Below, one piece after another: positions 54,714-62,801 of a stretch of 64,000 bases of DNA (position 1 is its first letter; each line of letters opens with the position of its first letter). The translations under genes and the position numbers were made by a program. The DNA comes from Collinsella sp944321445 (GTDB lineage: Bacteria; Actinomycetota; Coriobacteriia; Coriobacteriales; Coriobacteriaceae), in the NCBI RefSeq assembly GCF_030371825.1, contig NZ_JAUDDM010000009.1, one strand, 5' to 3'. The notes beneath the pieces were generated by a model. That model saw only the letters and a program-made list of their open reading frames with translations, searched no databases and was not told where the DNA came from.

Positions 54714-57170
54714 TTAGGCGTCCTTGTATACCACGTTGCCGAAGATGCTGTCGAGCAGTTCCTTCGCCTCCTCCTCCGTCTGAGGAACCTGGTCGTTGCC
54801 GGCAGCGGGCGTGGCCGCCCCCACCCAGGGTGCAGCGCCGGCAGGTGCGGCAGGCTTTGCGGCGGGAGGAGTGCTGGGTTGCTGGGGCACCGTGGCAGCG
54901 GGAGCGGAGTTGCCCGGAATGTCGAGGGGCGGCAGCTCATCGTCTTCGTAGGAAGCGATGGCGGCGTCGTCATAGGGGACCTGCTCGTCTTCCCATGTGC
55001 GACGGTCCGCCTCGATATCGGGCTCGGGGACGATGGTGGGGCCGCTCGTCTGATCGACCTGGGGCGTCGCGGCCGCGGGGGCAGAAACGGGAGCCGCTGC
55101 CGGCTGCGTGGCGGGTGCCACGGGTGCAGGCACAGGAGCGCTCGCGGGGATCGCAACAGGTGCGGACGCGGGTTTGGGGGCTGCCGCGGAAACGGGTGCC
55201 GCAGGCTTCGCTTCAGACGCCGAGGGCACCGTCGGTGCGGAGGGCGCGGCGGAAGGGGCGGGCGAGCCGCCGTCCATGACATAGTCCACGGTACGCGGGC
55301 CGAACACGGCGCTCACGATGGGCGTGATCACGTTGTGGGAGTCGGCGCGTCCAAGCATCTTGATGGCGAAGTTCGAGCCCTTGGGGAAGCCAACGACCAA
55401 GCGCGCGCCGTCGTCGGACTTCGCGCGCGACGACTGCAGCAGGGCGCCACGCGACGCCTGCGCCGCCGTGACCCGCTTGACCACCTCGGCCCACTTGCGC
55501 TGCAGCTCACCGGCATCGGCGACGGCATCGGTTGCGGGCTGAGAAGCGGGCGCGGTATCGGCTGCCTGCGTAGGAGCAGGGGCAGTGGCCGTGTGCGGCG
55601 CCTCCGGCTGCGCGGGCTTAACCTCAGGCTTCGGGGCCGCAGCCGATGTGCGGGGCTCCACGGCAGATGGTGCAGCGGCGACCTCAGGCGGCACAGGGGC
55701 CTCCGCGCGCGCCGGCCGCTCGGGAGCAGAGAGCTCCTCCACAGGCGCGGGCGTCGTAGAAGCGGCAGGATTCGAGCGCGCCGCGGACGGCGCAGGAGCG
55801 GAAGCGGGCTTTTGAGGCGCCGCCGCCTGTGCAGGCGCGTTCCACGGCAGATCGTCTTTACTCGCCGGTGCGGCCTGCGGCGCCTGGCCGCGTGCGGGTT
55901 TGGAATCCGGCGCGCGCCGCTCACCCGCCTCTGTGCGACGGCCGGCGTCGGCCAGCGCCGCCTTGCCGGCAGCGCCCATCGGAGCACTCGGAACGCCTGC
56001 CGCAAGCTGCGCCTCCAGGCGAGCGATACGCTCCGCCAGGGCCTCGAGCGTCAGGTCGGACTCGGGACGGGCAAGGCGGGTACAGGCAATCTCGAGCACC
56101 AGACGGGGATCGGAGGCACCGCGCATCTCGATCGCGGCGTCGTCGAGTACCGTGAGCACGCGCGCCAAGCGGTCCGGCCCCTCGAACAGGGAGGCCTCGT
56201 CCACCAACGCGGCAACCTCGTCGGGCGTGCCGTCGAAGAGCTCGGGGTTTCCGCCGGCAACGCGGGCCGTGTACACGTCGCGCATATGCGCCACGGCGTC
56301 GCGCGCGAACTCGAGCAGGTCGTTGCCCTCATCCACCTGAGAGCGAATCATATTGAACAGCCCTACGACGTCGCGCGCCGCGATCCCGCGGGAAAACTCC
56401 GCCAGCACCGTACCCGAAACCTCGCCCAAAAGCGCGCGGGCGTCGCTTGCGCGCACGGCCCCGTCGCCGAACACGGACAGCTGCTCGAGCGTGGACAGCG
56501 CGTCGCGCATGCCGCCGCGGGCATGGCGCGCCACGATTTCGAGCGCCTCGTCGTCGGCGTCGAAGCCCTCCTGCTCGCAGATATAGCGCAGGCGGCCGAT
56601 GATGTCTTCATTGGAGATGCGGTGGAAGTCGAAGCGCTGGCAGCGCGAGAGAATGGTCTCGAGGATCTTTTGCGGGTCGGTGGTGCACAGGATGAAGACC
56701 ACGTGGCTCGGCGGCTCCTCGAGCGTCTTGAGCAGCGCGTTGAACGCCGCCGCCGTGAGCATGTGGACCTCGTCGATGATGTAGACCTTGTAGGCGCCGC
56801 GCACCGGGGCGAAGTTCACCGAGCTGATGATCTCCTCGCGCACGCTGTCGACACCGGTACGCGACGCGGCGTCGAGCTCGTAGACGTCCGGGTGCGTGCC
56901 CTCGGCGATAGCTCCGCATTCGGGACATGTGCCGTCGGGCATGCATCCGCTTGCGCCCTGGGCGCGAGCGGCATCGGCGTGCTCGCACAGCAGGGCCTTG
57001 GCGAGGATGCGCGCCATGGTGGTCTTGCCCGTACCGCGCGGGCCGCAGAACAGGTAAGCGTGCGACAGCCTCCCCTCCTGCACGGCGTGCTCGAGCGTGG
57101 ACACGATGTGCTGCTGGCCCACAACGCTCTCAAAGGTGAGCGGACGGTATTTTCTGTAGAGCGACTCCAT
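54714..57170 (-). CDS. dnaX: DNA polymerase III subunits gamma/tau
   Basis: An 818-aa clamp-loader subunit. The AAA+ domain has MESLYRKYRPLTFESVVGQQ, Walker A FCGPRGTGKTTMA, a zinc-binding module (CPECGAIAEG) and IIDEVHMLTAAAFNALLK. The collar domain ends at about residue 370. The remaining 450 residues are a very Ala/Pro-rich tail, broken by a short folded segment (QRKWAEVVKRVTAAQASRGA) near 520-600 that resembles the tau domain binding the polymerase. Start at 57170 follows the family. I see no clear slippery site for a gamma product. Confidence 0.95.
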   Translation of the reverse strand: MESLYRKYRPLTFESVVGQQHIVSTLEHAVQEGRLSHAYLFCGPRGTGKTTMARILAKALLCEHADAARAQGASGCMPDGTCPECGAIAEGTHPDVYELDAASRTGVDSVREEIISSVNFAPVRGAYKVYIIDEVHMLTAAAFNALLKTLEEPPSHVVFILCTTDPQKILETILSRCQRFDFHRISNEDIIGRLRYICEQEGFDADDEALEIVARHARGGMRDALSTLEQLSVFGDGAVRASDARALLGEVSGTVLAEFSRGIAARDVVGLFNMIRSQVDEGNDLLEFARDAVAHMRDVYTARVAGGNPELFDGTPDEVAALVDEASLFEGPDRLARVLTVLDDAAIEMRGASDPRLVLEIACTRLARPESDLTLEALAERIARLEAQLAAGVPSAPMGAAGKAALADAGRRTEAGERRAPDSKPARGQAPQAAPASKDDLPWNAPAQAAAPQKPASAPAPSAARSNPAASTTPAPVEELSAPERPARAEAPVPPEVAAAPSAVEPRTSAAAPKPEVKPAQPEAPHTATAPAPTQAADTAPASQPATDAVADAGELQRKWAEVVKRVTAAQASRGALLQSSRAKSDDGARLVVGFPKGSNFAIKMLGRADSHNVITPIVSAVFGPRTVDYVMDGGSPAPSAAPSAPTVPSASEAKPAAPVSAAAPKPASAPVAIPASAPVPAPVAPATQPAAAPVSAPAAATPQVDQTSGPTIVPEPDIEADRRTWEDEQVPYDDAAIASYEDDELPPLDIPGNSAPAATVPQQPSTPPAAKPAAPAGAAPWVGAATPAAGNDQVPQTEEEAKELLDSIFGNVVYKDA

Positions 57171-57256
57171 GGAGCACCGTTTCCCTTCAGGCGAATCGAA
57201 TGCTCCCATGATACCCGCTGAAGCACCGTCGCGAACCGAGGGTCGCGACGCAGCAG

Positions 57257-57451
57257 CTACAGACCGTGCTCTTCGAGCCTTCGGTCGATGTCCTTCAGCG
57301 TCATGCGCAGGGCGAACAGCTGGCGATACGTCGCGGTCTTTACACGTCCCGCCACGCGCAGCTCTTCCATGCGCGCATTGGTTTGTTCCAACTCGTCGCG
57401 CACGTCGCGCGCAAACGCCTCGAATGCTTCGAGTCTCTCCTGGTCGTTCAC
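57257..57451 (-). CDS. Short coiled-coil protein, unknown function
   Basis: A 64-aa protein, almost all helical and charged (ERLEAFEAFARDVRDELEQT, later MTLKDIDRRLEEHGL). GTG at 57451 is chosen because AAGGAG lies 7 nt upstream; the longer frame upstream crosses a palindromic site. It is about 85 bp ahead of dnaX on the same strand and divergent from the protein kinase gene. I recognise no family. Confidence 0.55.
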   Translation of the reverse strand: MNDQERLEAFEAFARDVRDELEQTNARMEELRVAGRVKTATYRQLFALRMTLKDIDRRLEEHGL

Positions 57452-57488
57452 GCTCAGCTCCTTCTCATCTTGCGCGGCACCGTAGCAC

Positions 57489-57506
57489 GAGAATATGCGT
57501 ATTCTC
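57489..57506. promoter_or_regulatory. Operator-like palindrome between the short coiled-coil gene and the kinase gene
   Basis: GAGAATA-tgcg-TATTCTC lies 37 bp before the GTG of the small gene in a divergent promoter region of 245 bp. A second imperfect repeat (CCAGAATTC...GAATCTGG) is at about 57551-57570. Confidence 0.4.
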
Positions 57507-57696
57507 ATTGATGGTAAAGACGTTTATCTGCACAAACGCCGAAATCGCGTTCCAGAATTCGCGGAATCTGGAGCACCGGGGGCCGCCTACCTGGAACCCA
57601 ATATCGCCGGGGAGTTTCTTTGCCCCCGGGCCGTGCGTGGTACCATAGCCCAAACGACATTCCGCACACGCAACCCAACTGAACTCAAGGATGTCC

Positions 57697-59556
57697 ATGC
57701 CGCTTTTTCCGTCACAACAGCGCACCCATGTGCTCTCACGGGGTTCCGGGCACGAAAACGTGCCTGCTCCCGGCGCTACGGCGTCGAGCCTGCTGCGCCG
57801 CTACCGGCCGCTCGAAACGCGCGCCACGGGCGGATTCGGAAGCGTGGAGATCTGCTTGGATTCGCGCCTGCAGCGCAGGGTTGCCATCAAGCGCATCCCG
57901 CTTGCCTCGCCCGATGTGCGCACCACGGCCGAAACCGTGTCGCAAGCGCTTGCCGAGGCGCGCACCGCAAGCTTGCTGCAGCATCCCAATATCGTTTCGG
58001 TCATCGACTTCACCTATGACGCCGCCTATGCCTACCTGGTTATGGAATATGTGGACGGCATGAGCCTCGAGGAGTTCCTCTCCGGTGTGGAGGGACACTC
58101 CCTCACCTACGACGAGGCGGCAAATATCGCCGACGCCCTGGTGCAGGCGCTCACGTTCGCACATGAAAACGGCGTGCTTCACCTGGACATCAAACCCGCC
58201 AACGTGCTCATCGACCGCAACGGCCACGTGAAGATCACGGACTTCGGCATGGCCACGCTCGCGAGTGCGGCGGGCTTTGGCGGAGCGCGCGGCGGCACGA
58301 TTGGCTATATGCCGCCCGAGCAGCTCATGGGGCAAACCGTCGACGAGCGCACGGACATCTTCGCTCTTGCCTGCGTGATGTACGAGGCTCTATGCGGCAC
58401 CGCGCCCTTCCGCGCCGCGACCCCGGCCGACTCCGAAGCGCGCATCGAGAAAGGCGTCATCCTCCCCTCTGACCTGCTGCCCGACATCCCCCCCACGACG
58501 GAGGAAGCCCTCATCTCGGCCCTTTCCATCGCACCGGAGGCTCGCCCGGGCACCATGGGGGCCTTTGGCGACCTGCTGCTCGACGGGCTGGGCAACGCGC
58601 GCGAGGGGCGCAAGAGCTTTGCGCGCATGATCGCCCACCTCACCTCGGATGAAGAGGTGAATGACGAGGAGCCCGCCCACGGCGGCGCGGCGCGCACCTG
58701 GGAGCTCGACCCTGCAGAGGGCTATCTGGGCAGCCGCACACCGCATGCGCGGCGCGCCCTTGCCGGCGCTGTGTGCGGTGTCTCGGTTACCGCGGCCTCG
58801 TGGGTGCTGCTCGGGCCTCTGGGGCTTGAATCTACTGTTGAGCGCATCGCTGCCGCGCTCGCCATAGGCACTGCCGCGGGCATTGCCCCGCAAATTGGGT
58901 CGGCCCTTATCCTCACCGGCTTTTTGGTGGCCATCTTGAATGCCACCCCCATCATCGCCGTGCTGCCCGTTGCCGCCATAACCTGCGCGCTCGCCTGCAG
59001 CTGGTGGCTCGTATGGGGACGCGTCGATATCGGTGCCTCGGCGGCGCTCGCCGTCGCCTGCGCGGGCATGGCGTTTTTCGACCCCGTCTTGGCCGCACCG
59101 TTTGCCCTCGTCGCGGGCGGGTGCCTCACCCGCGGGTCGGGCTCTGCGTCGTCTGTGGCGCTGGGCGCGGTGCTGGGAGCATTGGTTGGGGCCACGCAGC
59201 AAACCGGGGGCGCGCTTGACGTCGCCGCTGCCGCGACGGCGCTCGCCCAGCTGCCGTTGCTCGCCTCGGCAGCGCTGGCGGCAGGCGGCGCGGCTGCTTT
59301 GGCGTTCCTGCTGGAATTCGCCTGGATGCGCTACCTCGACGGACGCGGCGCCGGGACATATGTCCTTGCCTTCGCAGCCCCGCTTCTTGCGGAAATCGTG
59401 TTGACGTGTCTTGCACACCCTATGGAAATTACCAGCTTATCGCCGCTGCACTGGGCAACAGTGTTCGGTGCGGGAGCGGTATCCTCTATAATCGTTTGGA
59501 TTTATGTGTATCTGTTCGGCTATCGCAAAGAACGACCGGAGCGTGATTGTTCGTGA
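57697..59556 (+). CDS. Membrane Ser/Thr protein kinase without PASTA domains
   Basis: A 619-aa protein. The Hanks-type kinase domain (about 35-300) has the Gly loop ATGGFGSVEIC, VAIKRI with the Lys, HLDIKPANVL with the catalytic Asp, DFGMA and GTIGYMPPEQ. The C-terminal 250 residues carry about eight hydrophobic helices instead of one helix plus PASTA repeats. Two ATGs are possible (57691 and 57697); the second has better spacing from CAAGG. It overlaps the FhaA-like gene (GTGA) and begins the kinase-FHA-FHA-phosphatase-FtsW/RodA operon that controls cell-wall growth in actinobacteria. Confidence 0.9.
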   Translation: MPLFPSQQRTHVLSRGSGHENVPAPGATASSLLRRYRPLETRATGGFGSVEICLDSRLQRRVAIKRIPLASPDVRTTAETVSQALAEARTASLLQHPNIVSVIDFTYDAAYAYLVMEYVDGMSLEEFLSGVEGHSLTYDEAANIADALVQALTFAHENGVLHLDIKPANVLIDRNGHVKITDFGMATLASAAGFGGARGGTIGYMPPEQLMGQTVDERTDIFALACVMYEALCGTAPFRAATPADSEARIEKGVILPSDLLPDIPPTTEEALISALSIAPEARPGTMGAFGDLLLDGLGNAREGRKSFARMIAHLTSDEEVNDEEPAHGGAARTWELDPAEGYLGSRTPHARRALAGAVCGVSVTAASWVLLGPLGLESTVERIAAALAIGTAAGIAPQIGSALILTGFLVAILNATPIIAVLPVAAITCALACSWWLVWGRVDIGASAALAVACAGMAFFDPVLAAPFALVAGGCLTRGSGSASSVALGAVLGALVGATQQTGGALDVAAAATALAQLPLLASAALAAGGAAALAFLLEFAWMRYLDGRGAGTYVLAFAAPLLAEIVLTCLAHPMEITSLSPLHWATVFGAGAVSSIIVWIYVYLFGYRKERPERDCS

Positions 59557-60461
59557 ACTTCCTGACTACCTTTGAGGACCACGTGGCAGGTATCTTCGGT
59601 GCCGCCCGCGCGCCGTTCTCGTTCAAGAAGCTCGCCAAGCAGGCGGCCCGTGAGATGGAAGACCAGACCCTTGTGGTCAACGGCATCAACACGGCGCCCG
59701 CCCTCTATACCATCCTCATCGCCAACGACGACGACCCGTTGATGGCGCCCTACTACCCGCAGCTCACCCGTGAGGTCAGCGAGTTCGTGAAGGCGAGCGC
59801 GGAGAAGAAGGGCTACCTGTTCGTGGGCGAGCCGCTCGTGCGCTTCATGATCGACCCGTCGCTGAAGGGCGGCAAGTTCTCTGTGTTCGCAGAGAACGTC
59901 GATGCGCCCACCCTGGGCCGCCTCTATGAGGAGGAGCGCGCCTACCAGAAGGGCCTCTCGGGCCAGATGAACATCGTGAACCCCGCGCCGCAGCCGCGCC
60001 GCGAGCAGGCAAACGACCCGTTTGCCCCCAATGTCCCCGACCCGGCTGCCCCCATCCCCGTCCCGCAGACCATCTCGCGCGACGCGATGGCCGGCATGGC
60101 GGGCGGAGCCGCTGCGGCCGGCGCCAGCGTCGCCGCCAACATGGCGGGCTCCCGCGCCCAGCGTGCGCCCCAGGCAGCCCCGCTCGCACAGCTCATCGAC
60201 GTCGTGACGGGCGACGTGCTCGAGATCACCCGCTCGCGCTGCACCGTGGGACGCGAGCGCGCTGCCGCCGATGTGGTCCTGCGCGACCCCAACGTGAGCC
60301 GTCGCCACGCCGAGCTCACCTTCACCGGGTCCGACTGGTCCATCGAGGACCTCAACTCCACCAACGGCACCCTCGTCAACAACCGCCGCATCACGCGCTG
60401 CCCGCTGCGTGACGGCGACCTGCTGACGTTTGGCCTCTCCACCTTCGAGTTCAGGGGCTGA
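59553..60461 (+). CDS. FhaA-like protein (DUF3662 + FHA domain)
   Basis: A 302-aa cytoplasmic protein. The N-terminal DUF3662 domain (about 1-125; FVNFLTTFEDHVAGIFGAAR, YLFVGEPLVRFMID) is joined by a Pro/Ala linker to a C-terminal FHA domain (about 215-302; RCTVGRERAAADVVLRDPNV, SRRHAEL, IEDLNSTNGTLVNN). FHA domains bind phosphothreonine made by the kinase; in mycobacteria FhaA takes part in peptidoglycan control through MviN. GTG at 59553 overlaps the kinase stop. Seven bases separate it from the FhaB-like gene. Confidence 0.92.
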   Translation: MNFLTTFEDHVAGIFGAARAPFSFKKLAKQAAREMEDQTLVVNGINTAPALYTILIANDDDPLMAPYYPQLTREVSEFVKASAEKKGYLFVGEPLVRFMIDPSLKGGKFSVFAENVDAPTLGRLYEEERAYQKGLSGQMNIVNPAPQPRREQANDPFAPNVPDPAAPIPVPQTISRDAMAGMAGGAAAAGASVAANMAGSRAQRAPQAAPLAQLIDVVTGDVLEITRSRCTVGRERAAADVVLRDPNVSRRHAELTFTGSDWSIEDLNSTNGTLVNNRRITRCPLRDGDLLTFGLSTFEFRG

Positions 60462-60468
60462 TGCACCT

Positions 60469-60882
60469 ATGATCGACATCATCCTGTTCGCAGGCCGCAT
60501 CGTTCTCGTCGTCCTGCTCTACATCTTCCTGTTCGCCGTCATGAAGACCGGCGTGGGCCTTGTGCGCGGCCAGCGCCGCGACTCGGCCATTTGGACCATC
60601 GACGTCGACAAGGGTCCCCGCGGCATCCGCGGCATCCACGTCGACATGCTGGGACCGGTCATCGTGGGCCGCTCCCCCAGCTCCGACATCTGCATCAACG
60701 AGCCCTTTGTCTCCGCCTCCCATGCGCGTTTTTCGCTGCAGGGCCCGGCGCTGGTCATTGAGGACCTGAACTCCCTGAACGGCACGCTGGTCAACGGCCG
60801 CCCGCTCGCTGAGCCCGCAACGCTTCGCGAGGGCGACGAGGTCCAGATCGGCGATGTCGTCATGAAAGTGAATCGCCGATGA
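60469..60882 (+). CDS. FhaB/FipA-type membrane FHA protein
   Basis: A 137-aa protein: one N-terminal membrane helix (MIDIILFAGRIVLVVLLYIF), a short linker and a full FHA domain (PVIVGRSPSSDICINEPFVS, SASHARF, IEDLNSLNGTLVNGRPL). FhaB-type proteins bind phosphorylated division or wall proteins at the membrane. The stop overlaps the phosphatase start (ATGA), so the two are translationally coupled. Confidence 0.92.
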   Translation: MIDIILFAGRIVLVVLLYIFLFAVMKTGVGLVRGQRRDSAIWTIDVDKGPRGIRGIHVDMLGPVIVGRSPSSDICINEPFVSASHARFSLQGPALVIEDLNSLNGTLVNGRPLAEPATLREGDEVQIGDVVMKVNRR

Positions 60883-62801
60883 CAGAAGAGAAGCACAACT
60901 TCTCGAACGCGCCCGAACTCACTGAACCCCGGGACGCATCGCACGCCTCCGACCTCCCGCCCGTCTTTGGGCAGGAAGCGGAGGCGCAGGCATCCCCTGC
61001 GCATTTTGCCGAGCCGGCTGTCGGCGAGGACGCTGACGCCTCGATCGACCCGCTGGGCGACACCGCCCCGCACGAGATCGAGGCCGCGCACTTCGCACAG
61101 CCCGCTTTTGCCGACGGCGCGCCCGCCGATGCGGAGCCGGCGCACTTCGCGGAGCCCGAGCAGGCACCCGCCGCATACGATGCCCCCGCGCCGGTGGAGG
61201 AGGAACATCCCTACCCGGAGGCAGCGCACTTCGCCGACGGGGATACCGCGGCAGACGATGTCGTGCCCGCGGCGGATCCGCTGTTCGCCGACCTCACCGA
61301 TCACAGCGCCGCAGAAGACGATCCCGCGGCTGTGGAGGACATCCTGGGCGACCAGGATACCGGCGAGCTTCCACCCATCGATGCCATCGAGGCAGCCGCG
61401 GCTGCAGCCAAGCAGGTCGCACCAGGCGATACCGCCGAGCTCAACGCCGCGAAAGTGGAATCCAAGCTCAAAGACCCCGGCACGACGCAGAGCTTCATGC
61501 CACTCGCCGAGGAGCGCATCACGACCGACTCGACCTACGACGCGGGCACGACGACCACGCTCATGTGGGGCGCCCGCTCCGACGTGGGCTGCGTGCGCGC
61601 GCACAACGAGGACTCCTATCTGGTAGCCTCCCCGCTGTTCGCCGTCTGCGACGGCATGGGCGGCCATGCGGCGGGCGAGGTCGCAAGCTCCATTGCCGTG
61701 GAGACCATCGCCAAGATGTCGCCGGGCACGGCCGACGCCGCGCGCCTGGCTGCGGGCGTCGAGGCCGCAAACGCGGCCATCATCGAGGCTGCCGCCAACG
61801 GCGTGGGGCGCCCCGGCATGGGCTGCACCGCGACCGTTGCCTATATCGAGGGACACACCATCGCCATCGCGCACGTGGGCGACTCGCGCGCCTACCTCAT
61901 GCACGAGGGCGTGCTCACGCGCATCACGCATGACCACTCCTATGTGGAGGAGCTCGTCGACGCCGGCGAGATCACGGCCGACGAGGCGCGCATCCACCCC
62001 AACCGCTCGGTCATCACCCGCGCACTGGGGTCGGACCCCGCCATGTACGCGGACCACTTCCAGCTGAACATCGACGAGGGCGACCGCCTCATCCTGTGCT
62101 CGGACGGCCTTTCCAGCATGATTCCGGACAGCGAGATCGAAAACATCGCCCAGAAGTCCTCAACGGCGCAGATGTGCACCGACAACCTGGTCGACGCGGC
62201 GCTCGCCGCGGGCGGCGCGGACAACGTGTCGGTCGTGGTCGTCGACGTCGTCGACGACGGCCGCCTGAAGCAGGTCATCCGCACGCATCGCCGCAACCTG
62301 TTCATCTCGCTCGCGGCGCTCGCCGCAGCGCTCATCGTGGGCGCCGTCATCACGTTCTTCTCCATCGCCGGCTCCGTCTACCTGGGAGTGAACGGCGAGA
62401 CCGTGGCCGTGTACCGCGGCATCCCCGCCACCGTTTTGGGCGTGCCGTTCCATCGGTTGGAAGAGGAGACGTCAATCAAGCTCTCCGATCTGCCGGAGGA
62501 CACCCGCAACCGCTTGAGCGAGGGCATCGCCCAGGAAAGCCTCGAGCAGGCATGGGACACGCTCTCGGACTATCGCGAGCAGATCAGCGAGGCACAGGCG
62601 CAGCAGCAAGAGACCGCCGATGCGATCCGCGAGAGCGCCGAGGCCGAGGAGAAGGCCAAGGCCGAAGCGGAGGCGGCCGGTGACGCCCAACCTCAAGACG
62701 GCGGAGGCGGCGAGGCGGCCCCCACCGAGGAGCAAGCCGCACCCGAAGTCCCTGCAACCACCGCTGACCCCAACACCCAGACCCAAGAAGGAGGCGCATG
62801 A
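60879..62801 (+). CDS. PP2C Ser/Thr phosphatase (PstP-like) with repeat-bearing N-terminal extension
   Basis: A 640-aa protein that should reverse the kinase encoded upstream. The first 215 residues are an acidic, Ala/Pro-rich extension with four AHFA motifs (41-44, 70-73, 88-91, 116-119); PstP proteins usually begin directly with the catalytic domain. The PP2C domain (about 225-465) has VGCVRAHNEDSYL, VCDGMGGHAAGE, IAHVGDSRAYLM and ADNVSVVVVD. A membrane helix (about 478-505) follows, then an extracytoplasmic part and a charged, low-complexity tail. It overlaps its neighbours on both sides by 4 nt. Confidence 0.92.
   Translation: MTEEKHNFSNAPELTEPRDASHASDLPPVFGQEAEAQASPAHFAEPAVGEDADASIDPLGDTAPHEIEAAHFAQPAFADGAPADAEPAHFAEPEQAPAAYDAPAPVEEEHPYPEAAHFADGDTAADDVVPAADPLFADLTDHSAAEDDPAAVEDILGDQDTGELPPIDAIEAAAAAAKQVAPGDTAELNAAKVESKLKDPGTTQSFMPLAEERITTDSTYDAGTTTTLMWGARSDVGCVRAHNEDSYLVASPLFAVCDGMGGHAAGEVASSIAVETIAKMSPGTADAARLAAGVEAANAAIIEAAANGVGRPGMGCTATVAYIEGHTIAIAHVGDSRAYLMHEGVLTRITHDHSYVEELVDAGEITADEARIHPNRSVITRALGSDPAMYADHFQLNIDEGDRLILCSDGLSSMIPDSEIENIAQKSSTAQMCTDNLVDAALAAGGADNVSVVVVDVVDDGRLKQVIRTHRRNLFISLAALAAALIVGAVITFFSIAGSVYLGVNGETVAVYRGIPATVLGVPFHRLEEETSIKLSDLPEDTRNRLSEGIAQESLEQAWDTLSDYREQISEAQAQQQETADAIRESAEAEEKAKAEAEAAGDAQPQDGGGGEAAPTEEQAAPEVPATTADPNTQTQEGGA

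Noticed and set aside
54597..57221. An 874-codon plus-strand frame opposite dnaX
   Set aside because: It is an Arg/Gly-rich shadow of the Ala/Pro-rich DnaX tail. The minus strand has clear AAA+ motifs.
57171..57256. SRP RNA (ffs) next to dnaX
   Set aside because: The gap is under 90 bases and has no conserved SRP tetraloop or symmetric-bulge sequence.
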